Shown in pieces: positions 33,041-41,524 of a DNA stretch of 64,000 nucleotides. Each line of letters opens with the position of its first letter. The first letter of the stretch is position 1. The notes below the pieces were generated by a model, which was not told the DNA's origin, made no database searches, and saw nothing but the letters and a program-made list of their open reading frames with translations. A program made the translations under genes and the position numbers. This DNA is from Flavitalea plasmicola (GTDB taxonomy: Bacteria; Bacteroidota; Bacteroidia; Chitinophagales; Chitinophagaceae). The stretch spans positions 434,001-498,000 of the forward strand of contig NZ_JAUOTO010000007.1 in assembly GCF_030546645.1 (NCBI RefSeq), read 5' to 3'.

Positions 33041-34087
33041 CTATTTTGTATACACAACGACTTTTACGCTCATCCCCGCACGCAGCAGACTCTTCGTAAC
33101 AGTATCCGTTTCCAGCTTGATCCTCACCGGCACTCGCTGTACCACCTTTACGAAGTTACCCGTGGCATTGTCCGGAGGCAGCAGGGAGAATTTGGCGCCC
33201 GTGGCCCCGGCAAAAGATTCTACAGAGCCTTGTATAGTCTTATCGGAATAGGCGTCGGGGTGAATGTCTACCTTCTCACCGATCTTCAGGTGCTCTAATT
33301 GTGTCTCTTTAAAATTTGCCGTCACATAGATCCCTTTGTCATCGACAATAGCAAATAGGGATTGTCCGGCCTGCACCAGCTGGCCCAGCTGGATATTGCG
33401 TTTGGATACTACGCCGCTGGTTGGGGCGACGATGACGGTATAGGAAAGCTGCAGCTTTGCAAAGTCGATATCCGCCTGACGGGAAGCGATCACACTGGCG
33501 GCGGCGCCGACCTGGCTCCTGTTGGTGCTGACGCGCCTTGCCTGTACAGGCACCTGCGTCTGTGCAACGTTCAGCGCGGCTTCGGCAGCGTCCTTTTCAG
33601 CTTTCGCATCATCAAACTGCGCCTTGGTGATCGCGTGGTCGTTATAAAGGTTTTGATAACGGTTAAAATCTTCATTCGCCTTCCATACCCTCACCTTGGC
33701 AGCCTGCACATTTGCCTGTGCTGTGGCGATACCCGTCCTGGCTTCCGACACCTGCGTCTCGGAAACATCCACCGTCTGACGGGTAGCCGTCAGGGCGGCC
33801 TGCGCCTGTTGTAATCTCACCTGGTAATCCCGGTCGTCCAGGACCACCAGCGTATCACCCGCTTTCACGAATTGGTTGTCGGCAAATCTTATTTCCTTGA
33901 CATAGCCGCCGACCCTGGCCACCACAGGGCTGATGTCCGCGTCTATCTGGGCATTATCTGTTTCTTCATGGCTTTGGAAATAGAAATATTCCTTGGCCGA
34001 AAAGATCAGGGCTCCTACCAGCACCAACGCCAGGATGATGGGGAAGATGAGTTTTTTGCCTTTTTTTGGAGTGTTATTTTGTTCCAT
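33041..34087 (-). CDS. HlyD/EmrA-type membrane fusion protein
   Basis: A 348-residue periplasmic adaptor with one N-terminal membrane span (LIFPIILALVLVGALIFSA), a biotinyl-lipoyl-like domain (VARVGGYVKEIRFADNQFVKAGD), a long helical hairpin (about residues 90-200, QAALTATRQTVDVSETQ) and beta-barrel domain ending in VKVVVYTK. It links the inner-membrane exporter to the TolC-like channel. Located between tolC-like gene (36 nt) and exporter gene. Confidence 0.93.
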   Translation of the reverse strand: MEQNNTPKKGKKLIFPIILALVLVGALIFSAKEYFYFQSHEETDNAQIDADISPVVARVGGYVKEIRFADNQFVKAGDTLVVLDDRDYQVRLQQAQAALTATRQTVDVSETQVSEARTGIATAQANVQAAKVRVWKANEDFNRYQNLYNDHAITKAQFDDAKAEKDAAEAALNVAQTQVPVQARRVSTNRSQVGAAASVIASRQADIDFAKLQLSYTVIVAPTSGVVSKRNIQLGQLVQAGQSLFAIVDDKGIYVTANFKETQLEHLKIGEKVDIHPDAYSDKTIQGSVESFAGATGAKFSLLPPDNATGNFVKVVQRVPVRIKLETDTVTKSLLRAGMSVKVVVYTK

Positions 34088-34123
34088 ATACTATATAAAT
34101 GCAGTTGTTTAAAAATTATCCTT

Positions 34124-35455
34124 TTATAAGCTGATCTTACCCGTTGCATGCAACATATCATACCAGGCGATGGTAGCGTCCGACTTGGCCAGCTCCAGGT
34201 TCACCCGGGCCTGGTACAGCAAGGTCTGCGCATCGATCCGGTCCGTCGTATTCACCAGGTTATTGCGGAATTTCGATTCAGTGATCCGCTCGTTCTCTTC
34301 CGCCTGTGTGACGGCATCCTGCAGGACTTTTATCCTTTCCAGGGATTGCCGGTAAAGAATGAAATTCTTGTTCACGTCCTTATGGATCTCATCCAGCTCC
34401 TGCTCTTTTGCCGTATTCAATTCCTGCCGTTGAAGCGAAGCCTCCCTTTCCTTGTTTTTATTCGTATATAGGGTGCCGATATCCCAGGAAGCGCCGATAC
34501 CGAGGGTAACGGGGGCGATCAGGTTATTATGGGTAGGGATCACCTGGCCTGTAGGATTGATATAATACATTCCTGCTGTCGCTGACACCGTCGGCAGACG
34601 CTTGTCATGGATCTGCTTCACCGTGACGTCGGCCAGCTTGGTCTGGTAGGAAAGGTCCTGCAGCTCGCGGCGATTGGTCTCGGCCTGTTGCACCAGGTCG
34701 GTAAAGACAGGGTTCTGATCCAGCTTATAGCTGGGCGCCGGCAAAATGATCTGCGTGGAATCCGGCAGGCCCAGCAATATGTTCATATTGTAGTTGGCGA
34801 TCCTTCTGTTGTTCTCCAGCTCTATCTCCGTCAATTGCAGCTGTGACTGCTGCAGCTGATACCGGAGCACGTCATTCTTCGTGGCCAGTCCCTGACCTTC
34901 GTATTTGGTGATCTCTTCCAGCTTACCTTGTACGTCCTGCATATTCTGCGCTACGATCAGCTGGTTCTGCAGGATCTTGTTATAATTGATGTACGAGCTG
35001 ATGACCACCCAGGTGATATCGTCCTTGTCTTTGTCGGCATCCAGGCGGCTCATCTGCACCATCAGATCAGCTGATTGGCGGGCATATTTGAATTGATTGC
35101 CTGCGAAGATGGGCTCGGAGACGGACAGCGTACCCATATAAGCCGGAAAATCAAACGGCAATTTTATAGGTTCTTTTGTCACACCAGGGATCTCGATGAG
35201 ACGGGAGAGCATCAGGGCATGGAGATATTGAAAGCTAACTTTGGCGCTGGGCAGGGCTGCATCTTTCGCCTGCGCAACACGGGTCAGGGCCTCGTCGATC
35301 TTGTATTGGCTCCTTTTCAGCTGCTTGCTGTTCTGTATGCCCAGCTGCACGGCCTCATCCAGGGTAAGTGTCCTGGTGGGCGTCTGTGCGGACAGGTCAT
35401 AAGCAGTCAATATCAGGAGGCTTAAGGCCACTGAGAATGTCTTAATCGCGTTCAT
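34124..35455 (-). CDS. TolC-family outer membrane efflux protein
   Basis: A 443-residue outer-membrane factor with a signal peptide (residues 1-23) and two OEP repeats, each with the long-helix pattern (LDEAVQLGIQNSKQLKRSQY, and later LQDAVTQAEENERITESKFR). It would form the trimeric exit channel for the HlyD/MFS pump. Located second in the operon, 85 nt after the regulator gene. Confidence 0.92.
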   Translation of the reverse strand: MNAIKTFSVALSLLILTAYDLSAQTPTRTLTLDEAVQLGIQNSKQLKRSQYKIDEALTRVAQAKDAALPSAKVSFQYLHALMLSRLIEIPGVTKEPIKLPFDFPAYMGTLSVSEPIFAGNQFKYARQSADLMVQMSRLDADKDKDDITWVVISSYINYNKILQNQLIVAQNMQDVQGKLEEITKYEGQGLATKNDVLRYQLQQSQLQLTEIELENNRRIANYNMNILLGLPDSTQIILPAPSYKLDQNPVFTDLVQQAETNRRELQDLSYQTKLADVTVKQIHDKRLPTVSATAGMYYINPTGQVIPTHNNLIAPVTLGIGASWDIGTLYTNKNKEREASLQRQELNTAKEQELDEIHKDVNKNFILYRQSLERIKVLQDAVTQAEENERITESKFRNNLVNTTDRIDAQTLLYQARVNLELAKSDATIAWYDMLHATGKISL

Positions 35456-35540
35456 CAGTTTATATTTTATTTTATTCCCTCATTCAATGCGCACTTATAG
35501 ATTATCTGTAATCAACCCTCCGGTGCGCATCATCTTAGGT

Positions 35541-36188
35541 CTACCCCTTAGAGGGCGAACCAAGGTTTGCAATGTCCAGATGCGCCCGTAACAACTGTTT
35601 AAGGTGGGCCTTCAACCTGGGGGCAAGCTTCGAGCGATAAGCTTCGTCGTTAGCATCGTATCCAAGGGCAAGGACCTGGCAACCATACGGTCTCGCCTGG
35701 GTGTAGGATGAGATGGTTCCCATCAGGGAGCCCATCGTCATAGGGATGTCAATTTCCCGGAAAAGTTTTTTTTGCTGTCCGTCCTGGATGATCTTGGTGA
35801 TCTGCTCCAGGTTACGGAGCTTTATATTGATGATCCTGTCCCGGATCTCTTCAGATCGTACATTGGTAGCCTCCCGGTACATGATGCTGTGGAAACGCAG
35901 GTTGTTCAGCACCTTTTCGACATAAAATTCCACCAGCCGGTCGATCTTATCCCAGGGGCTCAGCGTCTCGTCCTTATTCAACTCTTCCAGGATGCCGAAG
36001 GAATAACCCGCCCGCAACTCGATCAGGGCCTCCAGGAGTTTCTCCTTGGAGCCAAAATAATAAGAGATCATTGCCAGGTTTACCCCGGCCTTCTGGGCAA
36101 TATCCCGCACGGACGTTCCGTCAAACCCGTTATCCCCAAAAAGCTCCTCCGCCACCGTGAGGATATGTTCTCTTTTATCTGCTGCCAT
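35541..36188 (-). CDS. TetR-family transcriptional regulator
   Basis: A 215-residue repressor with an N-terminal helix-turn-helix (GTSVRDIAQKAGVNLAMIS, about residues 29-48) and a helical C-terminal ligand domain. Start ATG 36188 was chosen over an upstream ATG at 36236 because the promoter -7 element (36207-36214) lies between them. First gene of the operon with tolC-like, hlyD-like and exporter genes. The promoter is overlaid by two operator palindromes, so it should repress its own operon until a drug or metabolite binds. Confidence 0.92.
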   Translation of the reverse strand: MAADKREHILTVAEELFGDNGFDGTSVRDIAQKAGVNLAMISYYFGSKEKLLEALIELRAGYSFGILEELNKDETLSPWDKIDRLVEFYVEKVLNNLRFHSIMYREATNVRSEEIRDRIINIKLRNLEQITKIIQDGQQKKLFREIDIPMTMGSLMGTISSYTQARPYGCQVLALGYDANDEAYRSKLAPRLKAHLKQLLRAHLDIANLGSPSKG

Positions 36189-36206
36189 ATCAAAGAATTG
36201 ATGACA

Positions 36207-36243
36207 CAAAATTAAACAAACGTTTGAATTAAACAAACGTTTA
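36207..36243 (-). promoter_or_regulatory. Promoter and double operator of the tetR efflux operon
   Basis: Read on the minus strand: TTG (complement of CAA 36234-36236), 19 nt, then TAATTTTG (complement of 36207-36214), an exact Bacteroidota promoter. Overlapping it are two copies of the palindrome CAAACGTTTR (36217-36226, perfect, and 36234-36243), within 15-bp direct repeats ATTAAACAAACGTTT at 36211 and 36228 spaced by 17 bp. This arrangement predicts cooperative repressor dimers covering the -33/-7 region. Confidence 0.85.
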
Positions 36244-36401
36244 ATTGAATATTTTTTGGATCGCCTTGCTCGCCAGCGGGAGGAATGCTATCTAACTTCC
36301 GTTGTGTCAGTCACTTGTGCTGTCGGGGCCTTGCTCGACTTTTTTGGGTTTTCTAGGCGTTTGGTAGATTTCCATTCTCCGCTTTTGTCGGCGACCCTAA
36401 C

Positions 36402-36637
36402 CCTTCCGTCGCTATACTTTCCACCTTCGATGAAAATTATTACTACTGTGAACGATAACTAAGGCCAACCATCAGCAAAAATCCCCGACCGTAGGAAAGT
36501 AAGGCTCCTCCAGGGCAGGGTCAACCTCAAGGCCACTGAATTGCAAGCCGCCGCCTTTACACTTCCGAACTCGTCTCACTTGTCAAATCCCCGCTGGCCC
36601 AATCCGTGGGCGATCCCCAAAGTACAGCGACGGAAGG
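36402..36637. mobile_element. Possible non-autonomous element with 19-bp inverted repeats
   Basis: CCTTCCGTCGCTATACTTT (36402-36420) and AAAGTACAGCGACGGAAGG (36619-36637) are inverted repeats with 18 of 19 matches, enclosing 198 bp with no open frame. It has the shape of a miniature inverted-repeat element; no target-site duplication is visible at the ends, so this remains tentative. Confidence 0.35.
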
Positions 36638-36666
36638 CGCATAGCTGTCGGGAATGAAAAAGGGAA

Positions 36667-36706
36667 AAACTAAAGGCCGCCCTAATAACTTAAGACGGCC
36701 TCCAGC
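36667..36706 (-). terminator. Terminator of the aldo/keto reductase gene
   Basis: On the minus strand, GAGGCCG and CGGCCT arms form a hairpin around 36674-36702, followed by TTTAGTTTTT, about 30-60 nt beyond the stop of the aldo/keto reductase gene. Confidence 0.65.
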
Positions 36707-36727
36707 ACATAAATAAACTTATAACTC

Positions 36728-37717
36728 CTATGCCAAATCCAACACCGGCTTATTATCTAATATCCTCTCAATCTCCTCCAAAACATCGTGCGTCAACAGC
36801 GGCAGCACCTCCAGCGCCTTCAAATTTTCCAGCAGCTGCTCCTTCCGCGTAGCACCTAATATAGCCGTAGTAGTCGTCGCCGCATCCCGCACCGTCCAGG
36901 CAATGGCCAGTGCAGGCAACGAAACCCCCAGCCGCTTAGCCAACTCCGCCAGCTTCCCCGTCTTAGCGATCCGGTCCTCCTGCAGCCACCGCTTCACCAA
37001 CCACTCATATCCAGGCATGGCAAACCGCGAATCCTTCGGAATACCATTCAGATATTTCCCGGAAAGAAAACCCGCCGCCAATGGACTCCAAATAGTCGTA
37101 CCCAATCCCACGCTCCGGAACACAGGCAGATAATCCTGCTCCATCTTGAAACGCTCGAACATATTGTATTGCGGCTGCTCCATGACAGGTCCGATCAGGC
37201 AATACTGCTGCGCGACCTTATGCGCCTCCATGATCTCCGCAGCGCTCCACTGGCTGGTGCCCCAATACAAGGCCTTCCCCTGCTGGACCAGGTTATGCAT
37301 GGTCCATACCACCTCTTCGATGGGGACATTCGGATCCGGACGATGACAAAAATAAAGGTCCAGGTATTCCAGCTGTAGCCGCTTAAGCGCCTCATGACAG
37401 GCCTCCACCAGGTGTTTGCGGCTCAATCCCGTCTGGTTGGGCACAGGCTTATCCCGCGATCCAAAATACGCTTTGGAAGAAACGATATAAGACGTCCTGT
37501 CCCAATTCTTCTTTTTTAGTACCCGCCCCATCATCAGCTCGCTTTCCCCATTGGCATAGGTCTCCGCATTATCAAAAAAGTTGATGCCCTTTTCATAGGC
37601 GATCCCCATCAGCTCATCAGCCGTATTGTCCTCCACCTGCCCGTGAAAGGTCACCCAGCTGCCAAAAGATAATACACTCAGCTGCAAACCGGATCTGCCC
37701 AAACGACGATATTCCAT
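36728..37717 (-). CDS. Aldo/keto reductase (Kv-beta-like)
   Basis: A 329-residue TIM-barrel NADPH-dependent oxidoreductase. Catalytic tetrad: Asp and Tyr in FFDNAETYANG (residues 48-58), Lys in VSSKAYFG, and His in YFCHRPDPN. GFLSGKYLNGIPKDSRF and the C-terminal ILGATRKEQLLENL match the Kv-beta/ YhdN-like branch, with broad activity on aldehydes. A single gene with its own terminator. Substrate unknown. Confidence 0.92.
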   Translation of the reverse strand: MEYRRLGRSGLQLSVLSFGSWVTFHGQVEDNTADELMGIAYEKGINFFDNAETYANGESELMMGRVLKKKNWDRTSYIVSSKAYFGSRDKPVPNQTGLSRKHLVEACHEALKRLQLEYLDLYFCHRPDPNVPIEEVVWTMHNLVQQGKALYWGTSQWSAAEIMEAHKVAQQYCLIGPVMEQPQYNMFERFKMEQDYLPVFRSVGLGTTIWSPLAAGFLSGKYLNGIPKDSRFAMPGYEWLVKRWLQEDRIAKTGKLAELAKRLGVSLPALAIAWTVRDAATTTTAILGATRKEQLLENLKALEVLPLLTHDVLEEIERILDNKPVLDLA

Positions 37718-37779
37718 ATTTTTTTGTTTGAAAGTACAAAGATTGCAAATTACGGGCCCACGACCAGCCCGCTCATATT

Positions 37780-38358
37780 TTACTTAGGCACAGCCCCCTG
37801 GGAAGTAAGGATACTGCCCTTGAAATGGGTGATCGTATACCAGCGGAAATTCTGGTCTGCTTCCATGCCATATCCGAAGAGGATCTTATCCTTTTGATAG
37901 ATCGCCACCGAATCATCCGTCGTGAATTTCTGTGTCTGCTGGTCCCACCACAAAGATCTGCAATGGAGCGTGTCCCCCTTCAGAATATTCTTCACCCGCA
38001 CGCTGTCCCGGAGAAAGACCTTATTCTGATTGGGCAGATATTTTCCGTATTTCGCATCCATCTGGCTTTCGATCTGGAGACTGTCGGTGTAAAAGTCCAC
38101 ATGCAGCGTACGGGGAAATTCAGAGTAAGGCGTATCCGCCTTTTGAAAACGCAGCATATAGGGAGAGGTGAGCTTCCCTTTCACCTTGGCGCCTTCGCTC
38201 AGATAGCTTTCGATATTCTTAGCCTCCTCCGGGATCGGTACCCTTGGCCCCGTGGAGGGCGTACTCTTGATTTTATTCTCACAGGATGGCAGCAGCACTG
38301 ACGCAGCCACCGCCAGCACGACAGCGCAGAAGCCCGATAGAGAAAAGCTATTGATCAT
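37780..38358 (-). CDS. lptC: LPS export protein LptC
   Basis: A 192-residue periplasmic lipoprotein-like member of the LptC family, part of the bridge that moves lipopolysaccharide from inner to outer membrane. Lipobox candidate LLPSC at about residue 27-31 with the membrane anchor before it; OstA/LptC beta-strand features in RTLHVDFYTDSLQIESQMDAK and RVKNILKGDTLHCRSLWWDQ. ATG 38358 overlaps the coaX stop (38348-38350) and avoids a six-residue extension to 38376. Last gene of the LON-domain/coaX/lptC operon. Confidence 0.82.
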   Translation of the reverse strand: MINSFSLSGFCAVVLAVAASVLLPSCENKIKSTPSTGPRVPIPEEAKNIESYLSEGAKVKGKLTSPYMLRFQKADTPYSEFPRTLHVDFYTDSLQIESQMDAKYGKYLPNQNKVFLRDSVRVKNILKGDTLHCRSLWWDQQTQKFTTDDSVAIYQKDKILFGYGMEADQNFRWYTITHFKGSILTSQGAVPK

Positions 38359-39076
38359 TGTATTCGCTGATGACATATAACCCCTTATAGATTAAATATG
38401 GGTCCGTAAAATATTGCTTTTTCAGGTGACGGGTGAAATACGCGGCATCGCCGCCGCTTAAAAGCACGTTAAAGTTCGCATATTTCTCCTCATAGGCCGC
38501 TACAATACCGTCTATCTCCTTGGCCATGCCCAGGATCACCCCGCTGAGTATATTGGTCCGCGTGTCATAGCCCGCCAGGGGAAAGTTCCAATCCGGCTTT
38601 ACCAGCGGCAGCTTGGCAGTGAAAGCCTGAAGGGACTTGAAACGCATTTCCATGCCGGGGGAAATACCGCCCCCGATAAACTCCTTGTATTTATTGATAT
38701 AATTATACGTGATCGCAGATCCCAATCCGATGACAAGATTGTTCTTCCCCGGGAAATAGTGCGAAGCCGCCACTACCAGCGCCAGGCGGTCCGTGCCGAT
38801 GGTCTCGGGCTTGCCGACAGGAGTGGTGACAGGCAGACGTGAGAGATGACCGAGCTTGTGAAACCGGGTGGTTGCGCCCAGCACCTTCTCCATCTCCGGG
38901 TTATGCTCAATGACAGAGGAAAGGATGGACTTTGTAGGGTGGTACTGGTCTATCAGCGCCTGGATCGTTGCCGGTTGATCGTTGTCCAACACATGCTCGC
39001 AGATATATTCGCCGTCAGTAAATACGGCACATTTCATTCGGGTATTTCCAAAATCAAAGCAGAGGGTGGTCGCCAT
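38348..39076 (-). CDS. coaX: Type III pantothenate kinase
   Basis: A 242-residue type III pantothenate kinase, first step of coenzyme A synthesis. The N-terminal phosphate-binding motif DFGNTRMKCAVF (residues 7-18) and GTDRLALVVAA (around 93-103) are typical. The following active-site motif reads IGLGSAITYNYI, where canonical enzymes have Asp-x-Gly-Thr...Thr-x-Asp; here both acidic residues are replaced (Gly and Asn). This may be lineage-specific or mean altered chemistry. It starts 6 nt after the stop of the LON-domain gene and overlaps lptC. Confidence 0.82.
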   Translation of the reverse strand: MATTLCFDFGNTRMKCAVFTDGEYICEHVLDNDQPATIQALIDQYHPTKSILSSVIEHNPEMEKVLGATTRFHKLGHLSRLPVTTPVGKPETIGTDRLALVVAASHYFPGKNNLVIGLGSAITYNYINKYKEFIGGGISPGMEMRFKSLQAFTAKLPLVKPDWNFPLAGYDTRTNILSGVILGMAKEIDGIVAAYEEKYANFNVLLSGGDAAYFTRHLKKQYFTDPYLIYKGLYVISEYNDQ

Positions 39077-39082
39077 ATGGAT

Positions 39083-39727
39083 TTAATCTTCGAATTGGAA
39101 CGAAGATAGGTTTTTGAAATGACCATTCAGCTTTACTCTTTCCTTCAGGGTTTCCATTTCGGCAATGACGGGCAGCACCCTTCCCAGGTGGCGTTTCAGG
39201 TATTCCTGCCGCTGCTCTTCCCGCATGAGGCCGAGCAGCTCATATTCTTCCTGCAGGGTAAGCCCCGCATGATGGGCAATGTCATAGGCGGCCAGCTCGG
39301 CGTCGGGCTTATGGAAATCCTTGGTGATATTCAGCAGCCGGTGCAATTCCCGGACGGCATTCAGCACCTTTTGCATCAGCTCCCGCTTGCCGGGGCCTTC
39401 TACATTTTCCGGATAGTTGACAATGGCGCCGCTGAATAATTTGTCAGGTACGACCTTTATCACTTCCAAAACCCTGAAAACGCGCTGGCCCTGGGCCCGG
39501 ATATCCATCTCACCATTGTCGTACACCTTCACCACCTCGGTGATCTTCACCAGGGTGCCCATTTCGTTCAGCTTATTGTCTATGACGGTAGGAATGCCAA
39601 AAGGCTTGCCCTCCGCGTAACATTCATTCACCAGTTGCTTATACCTGGGCTCGAATATATGCAGGTTCACCGTTTCGCCAGGATAGACTACGATGCCCAG
39701 GGGAAATACAGGAATAAAATTCGTCAT
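39083..39727 (-). CDS. LON-substrate-binding-domain protein
   Basis: A 214-residue protein made only of the N-terminal substrate-binding domain of Lon proteases (PVFPLGIVVYPGETVNLHIFE at 5-25; then ILEPRYKQLV-like sequence and ILNITKDFHKPDAE). Neither the AAA nor the Ser-Lys protease part is present. Stand-alone LON-domain proteins are common in bacteria and thought to bind unfolded or specific proteins. First gene of the operon with coaX and lptC. Confidence 0.9.
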   Translation of the reverse strand: MTNFIPVFPLGIVVYPGETVNLHIFEPRYKQLVNECYAEGKPFGIPTVIDNKLNEMGTLVKITEVVKVYDNGEMDIRAQGQRVFRVLEVIKVVPDKLFSGAIVNYPENVEGPGKRELMQKVLNAVRELHRLLNITKDFHKPDAELAAYDIAHHAGLTLQEEYELLGLMREEQRQEYLKRHLGRVLPVIAEMETLKERVKLNGHFKNLSSFQFED

Positions 39728-39759
39728 GTTTTAATGGTGCGGACTCATCGTCCACGCTG

Positions 39760-39767
39760 CAAATTTA
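39760..39767 (-). promoter_or_regulatory. -7 element of the LON-coaX-lptC operon
   Basis: Complement of CAAATTTA, giving TAAATTTG, exactly TAnnTTTG, about 33-40 nt before the ATG at 39727. It overlaps the end of the preceding gene's stop region. Confidence 0.55.
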
Positions 39768-40550
39768 ATGATGCTTATTCAATCCGTTGACACAATAAAT
39801 GCGCCCGGCGGCTTCTTTCGCCCGCCACAGCGCCTTACTCACCGGTGCATCCTGGGAATAGTGAGCGATATGATACAGGTGATAGACGATGGCCCTATGC
39901 CTCATGGATTGCTTTTTGATTCCATTCGCCAGCAGCCGCCATTCAATATCTATGTCTTCGCCGACGCCGGCCGTCACATAGTCTTCGTCATATCCGTTGA
40001 CCTCCAGGATATGTTTTTTGAAGATCCCCCAGTTACAGCCCAACAGGCCATTGGTTTTGTTCCGCTTACGAAAAAAGGGGAGATAGATCCCATCTTCTAT
40101 TCTTTTGGATCTGTGTTTGAACTGGCTATACAAGGACAGCAGCCCTGGGTCCCGCGAAGCCACCAGCTTTTGGGTCAGCTGCTCGCCCATCAACACTCTT
40201 CTGCCAAAAAAAAGGGTGCCCTCCTTAGCCATGCGCGCATACTCTTTCACCAGGCTGCGATGCGGTATGCAGTCACCGTCCAGGATCGTGAGAAATTCTC
40301 CCTCAGATATCCGTATCGCTGCATTCAGGATCTTATTCTTGCGAAAACCATCGTCCTTCTGACAAACATGCTTCAGTACGAATGGCAGGTCATGCGACCT
40401 TCTTTCCAGATACGCAGGCGTCTCAGGTGCATCGTCGTCTTCCGCAATGATCACCTCGAAGTCTTTAAAGTTTTGCCTTTGAAGACCGTCCAGGACCAGG
40501 TCGAGGAAAGGCAGATTCTTATAAAAGCCAATGATGACTGATATCTTCAT
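39765..40550 (-). CDS. Family 2 glycosyltransferase (copy 2)
   Basis: A 261-residue GT-A glycosyltransferase, probably for surface polysaccharide. The nucleotide-sugar site is seen in ISVIIGFYKNLPFLDLVLDG, then AEDDDAP and the DxD-like LDGDCIPHRS; the acceptor part has GCNWGIFKKHILEVNGYDED and GVGEDIDIEWRL, as in galactosyltransferase-like GT27/GT2 enzymes. The same strand upstream gene (40574-41371) is homologous over its full length, so the pair came from a duplication. Gap 23 nt. Confidence 0.88.
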   Translation of the reverse strand: MKISVIIGFYKNLPFLDLVLDGLQRQNFKDFEVIIAEDDDAPETPAYLERRSHDLPFVLKHVCQKDDGFRKNKILNAAIRISEGEFLTILDGDCIPHRSLVKEYARMAKEGTLFFGRRVLMGEQLTQKLVASRDPGLLSLYSQFKHRSKRIEDGIYLPFFRKRNKTNGLLGCNWGIFKKHILEVNGYDEDYVTAGVGEDIDIEWRLLANGIKKQSMRHRAIVYHLYHIAHYSQDAPVSKALWRAKEAAGRIYCVNGLNKHH

Positions 40551-40573
40551 AGCCGAAAACGCGGGAAATTTGT

Positions 40574-41371
40574 CTATCTGAAATTGACATGGTTATCCAA
40601 CCCGTTTATGCAATACACATGCCCGGCAGCCTGCTTGTCTCTCAATAATTTATAGTTCACTTCCGCTTCTTCCAAAGAATAATGGGCCTTGTGATAAAGA
40701 TGATACACGATAGCCCGGTGCTTCATGGATTGCAGCCGCAGCCCATTTGCCAGGAGTCGCCACTCTATATCCACATCCTCGCCAACGCCGGCGCTGACAT
40801 AATCTTCATCATACCCGTTGATCGCTATGATATGCTTCTTCAGGACACCCCAGTTGCAGCCCATGATCCCCCCCTTCTTGACTTTCTTCCGGAAAAAAGG
40901 GATATAAATACCATCCTCTTTCCGCTGTGACCCATACTTCAGGTGGCTGTAAAAAGACAACAACGTTCGATCGCCGGTGGCCAGTAATTTTTGGGTCAGC
41001 GCCTCGCTCATCATGACACGCCTGCCCATCAGCACGCTTTCCTCTCCTGCCATTAATGCATATTCCTGCAGGCACCGCCGGTGGGGGATGCAATCCCCGT
41101 CGAAGAACACGAGCAATTCACCGTCAGCCGCCCGGACAGCCGCATTCAATATCCTGTTCTTCCGGAACCCCTTGTCCTCCTGGCAAACATGTTTTATTAA
41201 AAATGGCAGCTCCCCGGATCTTTTTTTTATATATTCTTTCGTGGCCGGTGCGTCATCGTCTTCCGCAATGATCACTTCGAAATCATCATACACCTGTCTT
41301 TGTAGCCCTGCAAAGACGAGATCGAGAAAGGGTAAATTCTTATAAAAAGCAATGATGACCGATATCTTCAT
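40574..41371 (-). CDS. Family 2 glycosyltransferase (copy 1)
   Basis: A 265-residue GT-A glycosyltransferase like its neighbour: ISVIIAFYKNLPFLDLVFAG, AEDDDAPA, FFDGDCIPHRR, GCNWGVLKKHIIAINGYDED and GVGEDVDIEWRL. The conserved catalytic residues match in both copies, so both may be active with different acceptors. ATG 41371 matches the conserved start; an extension to 41500 has no family similarity. First of the two-gene operon. Confidence 0.88.
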   Translation of the reverse strand: MKISVIIAFYKNLPFLDLVFAGLQRQVYDDFEVIIAEDDDAPATKEYIKKRSGELPFLIKHVCQEDKGFRKNRILNAAVRAADGELLVFFDGDCIPHRRCLQEYALMAGEESVLMGRRVMMSEALTQKLLATGDRTLLSFYSHLKYGSQRKEDGIYIPFFRKKVKKGGIMGCNWGVLKKHIIAINGYDEDYVSAGVGEDVDIEWRLLANGLRLQSMKHRAIVYHLYHKAHYSLEEAEVNYKLLRDKQAAGHVYCINGLDNHVNFR

Positions 41372-41485
41372 GGTTGTAAAGATCGGTATATTTATCTTCC
41401 TGTTAATGCCATTTAAAATGGCGAAGATGAACCTGGCCCACAGCATCCGACCATTCGGCAGCGGATCCGGCCATTCGACTGTTCT

Positions 41486-41515
41486 TTGGAGATTGACCAT
41501 ATTAATGTAGGTTTG
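41486..41515 (+). promoter_or_regulatory. Promoter of meaB
   Basis: TTG at 41486-41488, 19 nt, TAGGTTTG at 41508-41515: an exact TTG-N19-TAnnTTTG promoter. Transcription should start at about 41520-41522, only 3-5 nt before the ATG at 41525, so the message is probably leaderless or nearly so. Confidence 0.8.
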
Positions 41516-41524
41516 TCAATCAAC

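Larger units (their letters stand above)
36189..36727. other. Non-coding region between efflux operon and aldo/keto reductase
   Basis: After the tetR promoter (to 36243) about 480 bp carry no convincing gene (a 68-codon frame at 36256-36462 has no ribosome site or homology). It contains a 19-bp inverted repeat pair at 36402-36637 and the aldo/keto reductase terminator at 36667-36706. Confidence 0.5.

Noticed and set aside
36256-36462. 68-codon frame after the tetR promoter
   Set aside because: No ribosome site or recognisable feature, and it overlaps one end of the inverted-repeat element.
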